The notes: generated by a model not told the origin, from the sequence alone. Numbered from the stretch's first letter, positions 26,228 to 36,332 are shown. The stretch is 64,000 nucleotides of DNA from Bacteroidales bacterium (GCA_016281015.1 JAEEHS010000020.1:26297-90296), one strand, 5' to 3'. A program made the numbers and translations.

Positions 26228-27570
26228 AGCCTGCTTTTGAGAAGTTCGGTAATGGGAGCGATGAACCGGTCGATGTCACCGGCCCCGAAACTCACAAGGA
26301 CGTCCAGCGGCTCCCGGGACAGGTAGTCCAGGAGTTGCTCTTTCAGCAGAAGCACTTTCTCGCAGCGGATATCTTGATAGATCAGGTCGGCGCTGACCCC
26401 GGGGATGGGCTCTTCCCGCGCCGGATAGATGGGCAGCAGGATCACTTTGTCCGCGAGGCTCAGCGCTGCGGCAAACTCCGATGCAAAATCCCGTGTCCGG
26501 GTATACAGATGCGGCTGGAAAATGGCCGTGATCCGGCGTCCTGGGAAAATGTCGCGCATCGAAGAGAGCGCCGTGGAGAGTTCCGCCGGATGGTGGGCAT
26601 AGTCGTCGATGTAGGACAGTTTCGGCGTATGGACATGCAGCTCCAGACGCCGTTTGACGCCTTCGAAACTGCCGACAGCTGCGCGGATGGCTTCCGGCGC
26701 GATGCCGTAGCACAGGGCGATGGCCGAAGCGGCGATGGCGTTCTCGGCATTGACCCAGCCGGGTGTTCCGACTTTCATCTCACGGATGACGCCGCCGCTG
26801 TAGTGGAGGTCGAAGATGAAGCGGCCGAGTGCGTCCGGGTGGGCGTTGGTGCCGTAGAAATCGGCGGCAGGGTCGTCGTAGTGATAAGTCAGGATCCGGG
26901 CCTTCGTGTCCTGAGACGTCAGGTCCAGCCCTTTCTTGGCGATGAGCGTGCCGCTGACCTGGGAGGCGAATGCCTTGAAGGCTTCGACCACATGGGCCTT
27001 GTCGCCGTAGATGTCCAGATGGTCCGCGTCCATGGCCGTGATGACGGCGATTTCCGGGAAGAGCTGGAGGAAGGAGCGGTCGAATTCGTCCGCTTCCGCG
27101 ACGACGGTCGGCGTGTGACTCATCAGCAGGTTGGTCCCGTAGTTCCGGGAAATGCCGCCGAGGAAGGCCGAGCAGCCTTCGCCACAGTGGGTCAGGATGT
27201 GGGCCGTCAGGGTGGAAGTGGTCGTCTTTCCATGGGTGCCGGCGACAGCGAGGCAGCGCTGTCCCCGGGCAATCTCGCCGAGGGCGCGGGAGCGTTTGAT
27301 CAGCCGGTAGCCCCGTTCCCGGACGGCTTTCATTTCGCCCAGGTCTTCCGGAACGGCGGGGGTGTAGATGACGAGGGTCTCCTCGACGTCGGCGGGAATC
27401 GCCTGCGGGAGGTCCTCATAATGGACGGGAATCCCTTCCTGGATGAGTTTTCCGGTCAGTTCGGAAGGTGTACGGTCATAGCCCGACACTTCATAGCCTT
27501 TGAACTTGAAGTAACGGGCGAGGGCGCTCATGCCGATGCCTCCGATGCCGATGAAATAAACGTTTTTCAT
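26224..27570 (-). CDS. murC: UDP-N-acetylmuramate--L-alanine ligase
   Basis: This 448-residue cytoplasmic ligase adds the first amino acid (L-Ala) to UDP-MurNAc in peptidoglycan synthesis. The Rossmann start is VYFIGIGGIGMSALARYF, the ATP-binding loop AGTHGKTTTSTLTAHIL (about 108-124), and the central Mur ligase signature includes EADEFDRSFLQLFP and DADHLDIYG. The late segment LSYIDDYAHHPAELSTAL marks MurC rather than MurD or MurE. Length is typical. It overlaps both neighbours by 4 bp. Confidence 0.98.
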   Translation of the reverse strand: MKNVYFIGIGGIGMSALARYFKFKGYEVSGYDRTPSELTGKLIQEGIPVHYEDLPQAIPADVEETLVIYTPAVPEDLGEMKAVRERGYRLIKRSRALGEIARGQRCLAVAGTHGKTTTSTLTAHILTHCGEGCSAFLGGISRNYGTNLLMSHTPTVVAEADEFDRSFLQLFPEIAVITAMDADHLDIYGDKAHVVEAFKAFASQVSGTLIAKKGLDLTSQDTKARILTYHYDDPAADFYGTNAHPDALGRFIFDLHYSGGVIREMKVGTPGWVNAENAIAASAIALCYGIAPEAIRAAVGSFEGVKRRLELHVHTPKLSYIDDYAHHPAELSTALSSMRDIFPGRRITAIFQPHLYTRTRDFASEFAAALSLADKVILLPIYPAREEPIPGVSADLIYQDIRCEKVLLLKEQLLDYLSREPLDVLVSFGAGDIDRFIAPITELLKSRL

Positions 27571-28694
27571 ACCAGTTTGTATACTTCGTCTGCAATGATT
27601 TGTCCGGCCTCGCGAAGGGCCATGGAAAGGGCGTTGCGCTCCAGGACGGCGATGCGCTCCGGGTCCCGGGTGAGCCGGATGGCCTCGTCAAGCAGTTTCT
27701 CGGGCGCATCGGCGTCCTTCACAAGAAGGGCGGCGTCCCGCCTGACCAGGGCCATGGCATTATGGGTCTGATGGTCTTCCGCCACGTTCGGCGAGGGAAC
27801 GAAGATGGTGGCCTTGCCCATGGCGCAGAGTTCCGAGACGGTACTGGCGCCGCTGCGGGAAACCACTACATCCGCTGCCGCATAGGCGAGGTCCATCCGG
27901 GCAATGAAATCGTAGTGCCGGATAAAGGGCAGGTCTTTCCCTTCCAGGAAGCCGTCAATATCTTTCTTGTAGTATTTCCCGCACTGCCAGATCACCTCCA
28001 CGTTTTCCCTTCCGGGGCAGCCTTCGCGGATCCAGCGTTTCATCGAACGGTTGAGGGTGCCGCTTCCGAGGCTGCCCCCAACGATAAACAGATGCTTCTT
28101 ATCGGGGTCCAGCCCATAGTATTCCATCGCCTCCGCCCTCATCTGGACTGTCGGAGGAATGGATACTTCCTTCCGGATGGGATTGCCGCTGAGGACAAGC
28201 TTCTCTTTCGGGAAAAAGCGCTCCATCCCTTCGTAGGCGACACAGATCCGCTGGACCCGTTTCCCGAGAATCTTGTTGGTCAGTCCGGCGAAGCCGTTCT
28301 GCTCCTGGATCAGGGCGGGGATACCGAGGGACGTGGCTGCCCATAGCAGCGGGGCGCTGGCGTAGCCGCCGACCCCGATGGCGACGTCCGGCTTGAATTC
28401 CCGGATGATTTTTTTCGCCGCTCGGATACTGGAAAGGACTTTCAGGGGAATCTGGACATCATTGACGATGTTTTTCCAGGAAAGCTGCCGCTGCATGCCG
28501 ACAATCGGCAGCCCGATGATCCGGTAGCCCGCCTGGGGAACTTTCTCCATTTCCATTTTCCCTTCCGCGCCGACGAAAAGGATCTCCGTTTCAGGACAGA
28601 GTGCCTTGAGGGTGTTCGCAATCGAGATGGCCGGAAAGATGTGACCTCCCGTGCCGCCTCCGCTGATAATGGCTCTGATGGGTTTGTACTGCAT
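27567..28694 (-). CDS. murG: Lipid II synthase MurG (GlcNAc transferase)
   Basis: This peripheral membrane glycosyltransferase of about 375 residues (GT28) adds GlcNAc to lipid I to make lipid II. The N-domain glycine loop is IISGGGTGGHIFPAISIA. The C-domain shows FIVGGSLGSGTLNRSM and the donor-binding VVVSRSGASTVSELCAMGKATIFVPSP. The ATG at 28694 lies 2 bp after the ftsW stop; a GTG at 28700 would add two residues and overlap ftsW. Order ftsW-murG-murC is standard. Confidence 0.97.
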   Translation of the reverse strand: MQYKPIRAIISGGGTGGHIFPAISIANTLKALCPETEILFVGAEGKMEMEKVPQAGYRIIGLPIVGMQRQLSWKNIVNDVQIPLKVLSSIRAAKKIIREFKPDVAIGVGGYASAPLLWAATSLGIPALIQEQNGFAGLTNKILGKRVQRICVAYEGMERFFPKEKLVLSGNPIRKEVSIPPTVQMRAEAMEYYGLDPDKKHLFIVGGSLGSGTLNRSMKRWIREGCPGRENVEVIWQCGKYYKKDIDGFLEGKDLPFIRHYDFIARMDLAYAAADVVVSRSGASTVSELCAMGKATIFVPSPNVAEDHQTHNAMALVRRDAALLVKDADAPEKLLDEAIRLTRDPERIAVLERNALSMALREAGQIIADEVYKLV

Positions 28695-28696
28695 AA

Positions 28697-30082
28697 TCAC
28701 GGTTCTGATTCCAGGTTGTCCAAATCGTTGAGGGAGTCGCGGACATCGTCCGGTGTCCGGGTGATGATCGGCTCGGCTTTCTCCTCGCGAAGGGCCATGT
28801 TCTCCCGCGCGTCTTTCGAGATGGACAGCAGGATGCCGAAGACCATGGAAAAGACCAGGAAGGAATTGGTTCCATGGCTCACGAGCGGCAGGGTCTGCCC
28901 GGTCTGGGGAACCAGGGGGAGATGGACATTGACCGCCATGTGCATGAAGGCCTGGCCGACGATGAGGATAATGAGGCCCGAGACGAGGACCTTGTCGTAG
29001 TATTTGTCACATTCCTTGGCGACCAGGGTGCCCCGCGCCAGGAGACTGAAAAACAGCAGGATGATGACGATGGCTCCCAGAATGCCCGTCTCTTCGATGA
29101 TAAAACTGAAAATGTAGTCGCCGAAGATCACCGGGACGGCATATTTCTGGGTGCTTCGCCCGAAGCCTTTTCCGACGAGCCCCCCCTCCTGGATGGCCAG
29201 CATGGCGCCGACCGGCTGGTTCAGCTCATCCTTGATGCGGTTGAAGTCGTTGGATCCCCGCGGGTAGTAATCCAGGGAATCGAGTTTGTGGAGTTTGTCG
29301 TCCATGACGCGGCTGACGGCCGTGTCCAGACGGGAGGTCTTGATAAGACCGACCTTGTGAGCCCCGAAAATGAGCAGGATGATCAGCGCGGCGATACCGC
29401 CGATGGCAAAGACCTCCTTCATGTCGATGCCGCCGACCATCAGCATCAGGACCATGATCAGGAAGAGGAAGATGGCCGACGAGTTCGAGCCCATCATCAC
29501 CATGCCCGTCACCAACAGGATGGGACCGTAGAGATAGAAGCATTTCCGGCCGAAGGCGCCGTCCAGCCACCCAAGGCGGGGATGCAGCGAGGCAATCCTG
29601 CTGCTGAGACGCAGTTCGTCGTTCTTGAACGCGTCCAGCGCCCAGGCCAGGTACATGATCATCATGACCTTGACGAACTCGTAGACATGGATTTGTTTCC
29701 CCATCACGACCAGTATCCGCCGGGCGCCGTTGATGTCGCCGGCACGGACCAGGCCGAGATTGAGGTTGAACACCAGAATCAGCAGGATGGCGAAACTGAG
29801 GATGAAGCCCAGGGAGGATACCCGGTGGTACAGGCTGCTCTTTCCGAAGAGATAGAACGCGAACATCAGCGCTACGCCGATTCCCACGATGACCAGCTGG
29901 TTCATCATGATGCTGATCCGGTCTGTCCCGGTTTCCAGCGCCAGTTTTGGCGTAGAAGAGAAAACAGAGATGACCGAGATGAGCATGAGGAACAGGGCGA
30001 CCATCAGGATCACCTTGTCTCCGCTGAAACGGTCCATCCAGTTCCAGATCGTGCGGGGGGCTGCTGCGTTCTCTTTATCCAT
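28697..30082 (-). CDS. ftsW: Septal peptidoglycan glycosyltransferase FtsW (SEDS family)
   Basis: This 461-residue SEDS-family polytopic membrane protein polymerises glycan strands from lipid II at the septum, paired with the FtsI transpeptidase. About ten hydrophobic helices are visible. Conserved pieces include NGARRILVVMGKQIHVYEFVKVM, GSNSSAIFLFLIM and the C-terminal MAVNVHLPLVPQTGQTLPLVSHGTNS, a SEDS signature. It is longer than the 380-410 residues usual elsewhere because of an extended periplasmic loop around residues 245-300 (DNKLHKLDSL-type charged sequence), common in Bacteroidota. It lies 1 bp after murD. Confidence 0.96.
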   Translation of the reverse strand: MDKENAAAPRTIWNWMDRFSGDKVILMVALFLMLISVISVFSSTPKLALETGTDRISIMMNQLVIVGIGVALMFAFYLFGKSSLYHRVSSLGFILSFAILLILVFNLNLGLVRAGDINGARRILVVMGKQIHVYEFVKVMMIMYLAWALDAFKNDELRLSSRIASLHPRLGWLDGAFGRKCFYLYGPILLVTGMVMMGSNSSAIFLFLIMVLMLMVGGIDMKEVFAIGGIAALIILLIFGAHKVGLIKTSRLDTAVSRVMDDKLHKLDSLDYYPRGSNDFNRIKDELNQPVGAMLAIQEGGLVGKGFGRSTQKYAVPVIFGDYIFSFIIEETGILGAIVIILLFFSLLARGTLVAKECDKYYDKVLVSGLIILIVGQAFMHMAVNVHLPLVPQTGQTLPLVSHGTNSFLVFSMVFGILLSISKDARENMALREEKAEPIITRTPDDVRDSLNDLDNLESEP

Positions 30083-30083
30083 C

Positions 30084-31424
30084 TTACAGGCTTCTTACGG
30101 CCGCCTTGAATTTCTCGCCGCGGTCTTCATAGTTCTTGAACAGGTCGAAGCTCGCGCAGCAGGGGGAGAGGAGGACCACATCTCCCTGCGAGGCGGCCTT
30201 CGAGGCTTTCTGAACGGCCTCTTCGGCGCTTCCGGCATCGGTGATGCATTCGCTGCCGACGATGCCTTCAAAGGCGGCGTGGATCTTGGCATTGTCCACG
30301 CCGAGGCAGACGATGTATTTCACTTTCTCGCGGACCAGCCCTTCGAGGACACTGTAGTCGTTTCCCTTGTCGGTGCCGCCGACAATCCAGACGACCGGTC
30401 GCTTCTGGCACTCGAGGGCGTACCAGGCGGAATCGACGTTCGTCGCCTTGGAATCATTGATATACAGGACGTCCTTGATGGACAGAACCGGCTCCAGACG
30501 ATGTTCGATGGGCTGGAAAGTGGCCAGCGAGTTGCGGATGACCGCGTTGTCGATGCCCGTGGCTTTCGCCGCCAGGGCTGCGGCCATGGAATTGTAGATA
30601 TTGTGCTTTCCGCCGAGGGCGAGTTCTTTCAAGTAGAGGTCTGTCTCCTCTTTTTCGTAGCGGAGGACAATCTTGTCTTCTTTGAGGAAGGCGCCCTGGC
30701 TGAGCTCTTTCTTCTGGGAGAAGGGCAGCATCTTGCAGCGCAGCACGATGTTCGACAGGTGGCCGATCGTGATGTCGTCGTCGGAGTCGAAGATGAAGCA
30801 GTCGTCCGGAGTCAGGTTGCGGGTGATGTTGAATTTCGCCGCGACATAGTTCTCCATCCGGTGGTCATAACGGTCCAGATGGTCCGGCGTAATGTTCGTG
30901 ATGATGGCGATGTCCGGCTTGAAGTCATAGATATCGTCCAGCTGGAAGCTGGAAATCTCCAGGACATAGTAGTCGAAGTGCTCGGTGGCCACCTGGTAGG
31001 CATAACTCCGTCCGATGTTGCCGCCCAGGCCGACGTTCAGTCCGGCATTCTGCAGCAGATAGTAGATCAGCGACGTGGTCGTGGTCTTCCCGTTGGATCC
31101 GGTGATGCAGATTTTCTTCGCGCTGTCATAGCGGGAGGCGAATTCAATTTCGGAAACAATCCGGGTCCCCTGGGCGCGGAGTTTCTGCACCAGCGGCGCC
31201 GTCCCCGGAATGCCCGGCGACTTGACCACCTCGTCCGCGTTGAGGATGAGGGACTCCGTGTGGCCGCCCTGTTCGAAGGGAATCTCCCATTTTGTCAGGG
31301 TGGCGGCATACTCCGGCTTGATTTCCCCCTTGTCCGAGAGGAAAACGTCATAACCTTTCACTTTTGCCAGGACGGCGGCGCCCACTCCGCTTTCCGCGCC
31401 GCCAAGAATAACTACTCTCTCCAT
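30084..31424 (-). CDS. murD: UDP-N-acetylmuramoyl-L-alanine--D-glutamate ligase
   Basis: This 446-residue Mur ligase adds D-Glu to UDP-MurNAc-L-Ala. The N-terminal domain begins VVILGGAESGVGAAVLA. The ATP loop is ITGSNGKTTTTSLIYYLL (about 108), then EISSFQLDDIYDFKPDIAIITNITPDHLDRY, which is characteristic of MurD, and later YINDSKATNVDSAWYAL and WIVGGTDKGNDY. All features are in the expected order and the length is typical. Its start shares one base with the mraY stop. Confidence 0.98.
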   Translation of the reverse strand: MERVVILGGAESGVGAAVLAKVKGYDVFLSDKGEIKPEYAATLTKWEIPFEQGGHTESLILNADEVVKSPGIPGTAPLVQKLRAQGTRIVSEIEFASRYDSAKKICITGSNGKTTTTSLIYYLLQNAGLNVGLGGNIGRSYAYQVATEHFDYYVLEISSFQLDDIYDFKPDIAIITNITPDHLDRYDHRMENYVAAKFNITRNLTPDDCFIFDSDDDITIGHLSNIVLRCKMLPFSQKKELSQGAFLKEDKIVLRYEKEETDLYLKELALGGKHNIYNSMAAALAAKATGIDNAVIRNSLATFQPIEHRLEPVLSIKDVLYINDSKATNVDSAWYALECQKRPVVWIVGGTDKGNDYSVLEGLVREKVKYIVCLGVDNAKIHAAFEGIVGSECITDAGSAEEAVQKASKAASQGDVVLLSPCCASFDLFKNYEDRGEKFKAAVRSL

Positions 31425-32710
31425 TATCTGATTTTTAATAAAGCCAATGTTGATACGGCCAGCAGGATCCCCACAATCCAGAAACGAAGGGTGATTTTCG
31501 CCTCATGGTGCGGCGGATTCGGCTTGGGATATTTGATGTATCCTTCCGGGATACTGTTTTTCTGATAGTGATGGTGCAGCGGGGTCCGGCTCCAGATGCG
31601 TCCCTGGGCCCCGTTGTGCTTTTTCTTATACATCTTGAAATAGGCCGTCTGCAGGATGACCGAAAGGCTCTCCATGAAGAAGATGCCGCAAAGCACCGGC
31701 AGGAGCAGTTCCTTCCGGAGCAACACCGCGCTGACGCCGATGATTCCGCCCAGGGCGAGCGACCCCGTATCGCCCATGAAGATGGCGGCGGGATAACTGT
31801 TGTACCAGAGGAAGCCCATCAGCGCGCCCACCATGGCCGCCATGAAGACGGCAATCTCGCCGGTTCCCGGCAGGTACATGATATTCAGGTAGTTCGAGTT
31901 GATCAGGTTGCCTCCCAGCCAGGCCAGGATGCCCAGTACGACCCCGACGATGGCGGTCGTTCCCGTCGCCAGTCCGTCCATGCCGTCGGTCAGGTTCACG
32001 CCGTTCGAGCAGGCGGTGATGATGAAAATGATGACCAGGACATAGATGGCCCATTTCGTGTACCAGCCCATGGCTCCGCTGAACGGAGACAGGGAGCGGT
32101 AGTCGAATTCATGGTTCTTGACGAAGGGGATGGTCGTCTTGGTGGACTTGACGACATCTTCGTCGGCATAACGGCCCGAGGTGACGACGTCTTCTTCCTG
32201 GGCCGGGCGCTCCACCTTTTCGCGGACGACGATATCCGGACTCATCCAGACCGTCAGCCCGACGACGAAACCGAGCACGACCTGGCCCAGCAGTTTTGCC
32301 TTCCCCGGGAGCCCGTCCTTGTGCTTTTTGACGGATTTGATATAATCGTCGGCAAAGCCCAGGGCGCCGCACCAGAGCATGCTGAAGCCCAGAAGAATGA
32401 TATAAATGTTCGACAGGTCCGCAAAGAGCAGGATGCCCGTCAGGATCCCGCCGAGGATGATGACGCCCCCGAAACTCGGGGTCTTTTTCTTCAGCTCCTG
32501 GCCGGCTGTGGCGGCATCCACCGCCCGCTCCTCTTCCTGGAGTTCCCGCTTTCCCGTGAGCTTTCCGATGAACCATTTCCCGAAGATCAGGGCGAAGACG
32601 ACGGCCGCGATGCTGGCAAGCATGGCCCGGAAGGACAGATAGTGCATCAGTCCCATGCCCGGGAAGTCCACGCCGGATTGCTCAAGATATCTGAAAAGAT
32701 GATAAATCAT
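31424..32710 (-). CDS. mraY: Phospho-N-acetylmuramoyl-pentapeptide transferase MraY
   Basis: This 428-residue polytopic inner membrane enzyme makes lipid I from UDP-MurNAc-pentapeptide and undecaprenyl phosphate. The metal and substrate motifs are FADDYIKSVKKHKDG, SNGVNLTDGMDGLATG and GDTGSLALGG, and a late RTPLHHHYQK. It is longer than the roughly 360 residues of MraY in Proteobacteria because of an inserted loop (about 185-225, PAQEEDVVTSGRYADEDVV), as known from Bacteroidota forms. It overlaps murE by 4 bp. Confidence 0.98.
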   Translation of the reverse strand: MIYHLFRYLEQSGVDFPGMGLMHYLSFRAMLASIAAVVFALIFGKWFIGKLTGKRELQEEERAVDAATAGQELKKKTPSFGGVIILGGILTGILLFADLSNIYIILLGFSMLWCGALGFADDYIKSVKKHKDGLPGKAKLLGQVVLGFVVGLTVWMSPDIVVREKVERPAQEEDVVTSGRYADEDVVKSTKTTIPFVKNHEFDYRSLSPFSGAMGWYTKWAIYVLVIIFIITACSNGVNLTDGMDGLATGTTAIVGVVLGILAWLGGNLINSNYLNIMYLPGTGEIAVFMAAMVGALMGFLWYNSYPAAIFMGDTGSLALGGIIGVSAVLLRKELLLPVLCGIFFMESLSVILQTAYFKMYKKKHNGAQGRIWSRTPLHHHYQKNSIPEGYIKYPKPNPPHHEAKITLRFWIVGILLAVSTLALLKIR

Positions 32711-34158
32711 TTCGCCATCAGTTTAAAGGTTTCGTTCACGATTTCTTTTTCGTCAAAAGGAAACTTCTGCTTCCCGATAATCTGGTAGGTCTCGTGGCCC
32801 TTGCCGGCAATCAGGATGGTAGCTCCTTCCGGGGCCGTCAGGATGGCGGTCCGGATGGCTTCCCGGCGGTCGGTGATGACCAGGCTCTTGGCCGTTCCGC
32901 TCCAGTCCAGTCCGCTGCGGATTTCCTGGATGATGGCCTCCGGATCTTCCGTACGGGGATTGTCGGAGGTGATGACCAGCCGGTCGGAGAGCCGCTGGGC
33001 GACGGCTGCCATTTCCGGACGTTTGGTCCGGTCCCGGTCTCCGCCGCAGCCGAAGCAGCAGATGAGCTGGGAGAGCGGCGCCACCTCGCGGAGGGTCTTC
33101 AGGACATTCTCCAGGGCGTCCGGCGTATGGGCATAGTCGATGACGACATTGACCCCGTGCGGGCCCTGGATGGTTTCCAGCCGTCCCGGCGCTGCCGCAA
33201 GCCGCGAGATCGCGACCAGCGCCTCCGTCGGATCGACCCCGAGACAGACCGCCGTGGTGTAGATGGCCAGGATATTATAGGCATTGTGGGCCCCCGTGAG
33301 GCGGGTCCATGTCTCCTCGTCGTCGATGCGGAGCAGCATCCCCTCGAAACTCTGTTCCAGGATGCGCGCCGTGTGGTCCGCGAGGGTCTTCAAGGCATAG
33401 GTGACCACCTTCGCTGCGGTGTTCTGGGTCATGACGAGACCATTGCGGTCGTCCGTGTTGACGATGGCATACGCTGTCGGAGGAAGGGTGTCGAAGAAAC
33501 GCTTCTTGCAGCGAAGGTACTCGGCAAAGGTCTTGTGGTAGTCCAGGTGGTCGTGCGTCAGGTTGGAGAAGATACCGGCGGCAAAGGAAAGGCCGCTCAC
33601 GCGTTCCTGCTCGACACCGATGGAACTGACCTCCATGAAGCAGTAAGCACAGCCTTCGGCGACCATCTCGGCGAGCAGGCGGTTGATCGTGATCGGATCG
33701 GCCGTCGTGTTCGCCGTTTCCAGCCGGGTCTTTCCGACATAGTTGGCGATGGTCGAAAGCAGACCGCAGTGATAGCCCAGGTCCATGAACAGGTGGTACA
33801 GCAGGGTGACCGTCGTGGTCTTTCCGTTGGTTCCGGTGATGCCGACGAGGGTCAGCTGCCGGGAAGGATGGCCGAAGAAGGCATCGGCGGCGAGGGCGAC
33901 GGCTTTCCGGCTGTTCTCCACCCGGACGGTGGGGACTGAGACCCCCTCGGGAATCGTTTCGCAGATGATGGCCGCCGCCCCTTTTTCAAGAGCGGAGGCG
34001 ATATAGGCGTGGCCGTCGCTTTCAAAGCCTTTCACGGCGACAAAGAGCGCCCCCGGTGTCACGAGGCGGGAATCACAGCAGATGTCGGTGATTTCCGTGT
34101 CCGCTTTTCCTATTTGCTCAAGGACGGACAGCGGCTGTATGATGTCTTTCAGTTTCAT
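32707..34158 (-). CDS. murE: UDP-N-acetylmuramoyl-tripeptide synthetase (meso-diaminopimelate type)
   Basis: This 483-residue Mur ligase adds the third residue of the stem peptide. The ATP loop is GITGTNGKTTTVTLLYHL (about 109). The central block is EVSSIGVEQERVSGL followed by NLTHDHLDYHKTF. The amino-acid selectivity motif reads DNPR (TSDNPRTEDPEAI), which indicates meso-diaminopimelate, not lysine. N-terminal residues match the MurE uracil-binding domain (ICCDSRLVTPGALFVAVKG). It overlaps ftsI and mraY by 4 bp each. Confidence 0.98.
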   Translation of the reverse strand: MKLKDIIQPLSVLEQIGKADTEITDICCDSRLVTPGALFVAVKGFESDGHAYIASALEKGAAAIICETIPEGVSVPTVRVENSRKAVALAADAFFGHPSRQLTLVGITGTNGKTTTVTLLYHLFMDLGYHCGLLSTIANYVGKTRLETANTTADPITINRLLAEMVAEGCAYCFMEVSSIGVEQERVSGLSFAAGIFSNLTHDHLDYHKTFAEYLRCKKRFFDTLPPTAYAIVNTDDRNGLVMTQNTAAKVVTYALKTLADHTARILEQSFEGMLLRIDDEETWTRLTGAHNAYNILAIYTTAVCLGVDPTEALVAISRLAAAPGRLETIQGPHGVNVVIDYAHTPDALENVLKTLREVAPLSQLICCFGCGGDRDRTKRPEMAAVAQRLSDRLVITSDNPRTEDPEAIIQEIRSGLDWSGTAKSLVITDRREAIRTAILTAPEGATILIAGKGHETYQIIGKQKFPFDEKEIVNETFKLMAK

Positions 34159-36332
34159 TTCAGTGTCAGTGTCAAAGTTTCTCCTTCTTTCCGTTTGCTG
34201 CCGGCCTCGGGACTCTGGGCGGCCACATGGCCCGCCCCGCTGTAGCTGCAGCGCATCCCGGCCGCTTCCGCAAGATACAGGGCGTCTTTCAGCCCCAGCC
34301 CTTTCAGGTTGGGTACGCGCCCCGCTTCGCTTTCGGCCGTGCAGGCCATTGCCGGCACATGACCGATGAAAGCGACCCGGGAGTCCCAGGTTCCGTCGAT
34401 GGCATAGATCTGATCCACGATCTCCCGTACGGCAAGAGCCGGTTTCGTCCCCCCGTAGAAACTCTCGCGGGAGAGGTAGGAATAGACCGTGACCAGGATG
34501 GTATATTTCGGCTGGTCAGCGGGGAAGAAGCCGACGAAGGTTCCCTGGTTTTTCTTGCGGCCGCCCATGTCATGGTACGGATCCTGGCTGCCCCCTCTCT
34601 CTTCCGGACTGAGGACGACCTGGGCCGTCCCGGTCTTGCCGGCGACCGGCAGTTTGGCCGCTTTCAGCCGGGCCGCCGTTCCGTCATTGACCACGGCGGC
34701 GAGGGCGCGGGTGACTGTGTCGGCCGTCGCGCGGGAACAGATGTTGTTCAGCACGGCGGGCTTGTACCGCTTCAGGACGACGCCGTCTTTCTCCACACTC
34801 TCCACCAGGTAGGGCTTCATCATGCGTCCCTTGCCGGCGATGCCGTTGTAGAAGGTGGCTACATGCAGCGGCGTCACCGACATACCGTAACCGTAGGCGG
34901 TGGTGCCGAGGGTCGTCTTGCTCCACCCCGGTGTGCCCGGCCGGTTCACCACCGGCGTCGCCAGCCCGTCGATGTCAAAGTCGAAAGCCTCGCCCAGCCG
35001 GTAGGCGTAGATGTGGTCGAACATCGCCTGCGGATGCTCTCCGTAATATTTCTCTGCGAGATAGGTGAAGACGTAGTTGGAGGAAATCTCGAAGCCATGC
35101 TTGACACTGATTTCCCGGCGTCCGGTCTCCCGCTGGTAATCCAGGATATGGACATCCTGCCGGTAGTTCGGAACGAAACCGTTGTTGGTCGGAATGGTCT
35201 GCTCCAGAGAGCGGACATATCCGTCCTCCACCAGGGAGAGCAGGGTGACCGTCTTCATGACGGAGCCTTGTTCGCCGACCTGCCTCAGGGCGAGGTTCTC
35301 CCGCTCCCAGACGGTCGTTTCGGGTGTCTTGCCGCGCGAGAGGTTGACCATGGCGCGGATGGCGCCGGTCTCTACCTCCATGATGATGGCGATGCCGGCG
35401 CGGATGCCGTCGTCATCGGCAATCTGGCGGCGGAGTGCCTTGTCGGCGATGTCCTGGAAATCGACGTTCAGCGTCGTCCGGATGTCGTTTCCGTCCTTGG
35501 CTTTCACCAGGGTGGAATCCAGTTCCCGGATGTACTGGCGGTCTCCGTCCGTCATCCTTCTCCATTCGTGGCCCGCTGTTCCATGGAGCTCATAGTCGAA
35601 ATTCGCCTCGAGGCCGATCCGGAGGGTGTCTTTGATATAGCCGATGACCCGGCGGGCCAGGGAGTCGTAGGGATAGATGCGCTCCTCGTGGGGCTCGACG
35701 ACAATGCCGCCGCGGTATTTCCCCTCGCGGAAGAGCGGCGCCTTTTTCAGCAGGTTCAGCACATCCAGATTGACATTCTTGTGGATGGTCAGGTGGCCGT
35801 TGCCGATTTCCTTCCCGGCTTTGTTTTTCCGGAAGCGGCCCTGGATGATTTCGTCATAGTACTGCGCGGCCGTCTTTTCGGGGAAGAGCGCCGCGAGGGT
35901 CCAGGAGAGGGAGTCCGCCTTTTTCTGCCACAGCCGCTCGGCTGCCTCGCCGGCTTTTTTCGCCTCGGGGACCGGCTTTCCTTCCGATGCGAGTTTCTTC
36001 AGCCGGGAGCGCTCGCGCTCATCGATGCCCCGGAATTCCTGTTTCCTGACCGTGCAGTCCATGAAAATGTCGTACTGCGGGGCTGAAATGGCCAGCGGCC
36101 GTCCATCCGTGGCGAGAATCCGGCCACGCTCGGGAATCTCCGTGTGCAGGACAGGCGCCGGGGTGAACAGGTCCATGTATTTCTCCTTTACATGGAATCC
36201 GTTCTGAATCCGGACGATCCAGATGAGAATGGCGGCGGACAGGGCGAGGAAAGCCAGGGAGAGGAATGTCATGACGACATGGATCCTGTCCCGGTTGCCC
36301 ACGGTGTCCTTTATTTCAGCTCCTTTCTTCAT
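34155..36332 (-). CDS. ftsI: Septal transpeptidase FtsI/PBP3 with C-terminal PASTA domain
   Basis: This 725-residue class B penicillin-binding protein cross-links septal peptidoglycan. It has one transmembrane helix near the N-terminus (about 18-38), a dimerisation and pedestal region, then the transpeptidase domain. The active-site motifs are SVMK (SxxK, Ser about 356), SSN in FEISSNYVFTYLAEK, and KTG in VAGKTGTAQVV (about 563). A C-terminal PASTA-like domain (about 665-725, RVPNLKGLGLKDALYLAEAAG) is typical of Bacteroidota and Gram-positive forms but absent in E. coli FtsI. It overlaps ftsL by 4 bp. Confidence 0.97.
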   Translation of the reverse strand: MKKGAEIKDTVGNRDRIHVVMTFLSLAFLALSAAILIWIVRIQNGFHVKEKYMDLFTPAPVLHTEIPERGRILATDGRPLAISAPQYDIFMDCTVRKQEFRGIDERERSRLKKLASEGKPVPEAKKAGEAAERLWQKKADSLSWTLAALFPEKTAAQYYDEIIQGRFRKNKAGKEIGNGHLTIHKNVNLDVLNLLKKAPLFREGKYRGGIVVEPHEERIYPYDSLARRVIGYIKDTLRIGLEANFDYELHGTAGHEWRRMTDGDRQYIRELDSTLVKAKDGNDIRTTLNVDFQDIADKALRRQIADDDGIRAGIAIIMEVETGAIRAMVNLSRGKTPETTVWERENLALRQVGEQGSVMKTVTLLSLVEDGYVRSLEQTIPTNNGFVPNYRQDVHILDYQRETGRREISVKHGFEISSNYVFTYLAEKYYGEHPQAMFDHIYAYRLGEAFDFDIDGLATPVVNRPGTPGWSKTTLGTTAYGYGMSVTPLHVATFYNGIAGKGRMMKPYLVESVEKDGVVLKRYKPAVLNNICSRATADTVTRALAAVVNDGTAARLKAAKLPVAGKTGTAQVVLSPEERGGSQDPYHDMGGRKKNQGTFVGFFPADQPKYTILVTVYSYLSRESFYGGTKPALAVREIVDQIYAIDGTWDSRVAFIGHVPAMACTAESEAGRVPNLKGLGLKDALYLAEAAGMRCSYSGAGHVAAQSPEAGSKRKEGETLTLTLK

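Noticed and set aside
29889..31565. Long plus-strand frames opposite ftsW, murD and mraY (also opposite ftsI at 34227-36086 and miaB/rpoN at 42275-43891)
   Set aside because: They are antisense to complete Mur and division genes, lack recognisable domains or start signals, and follow from codon bias of the real strand.
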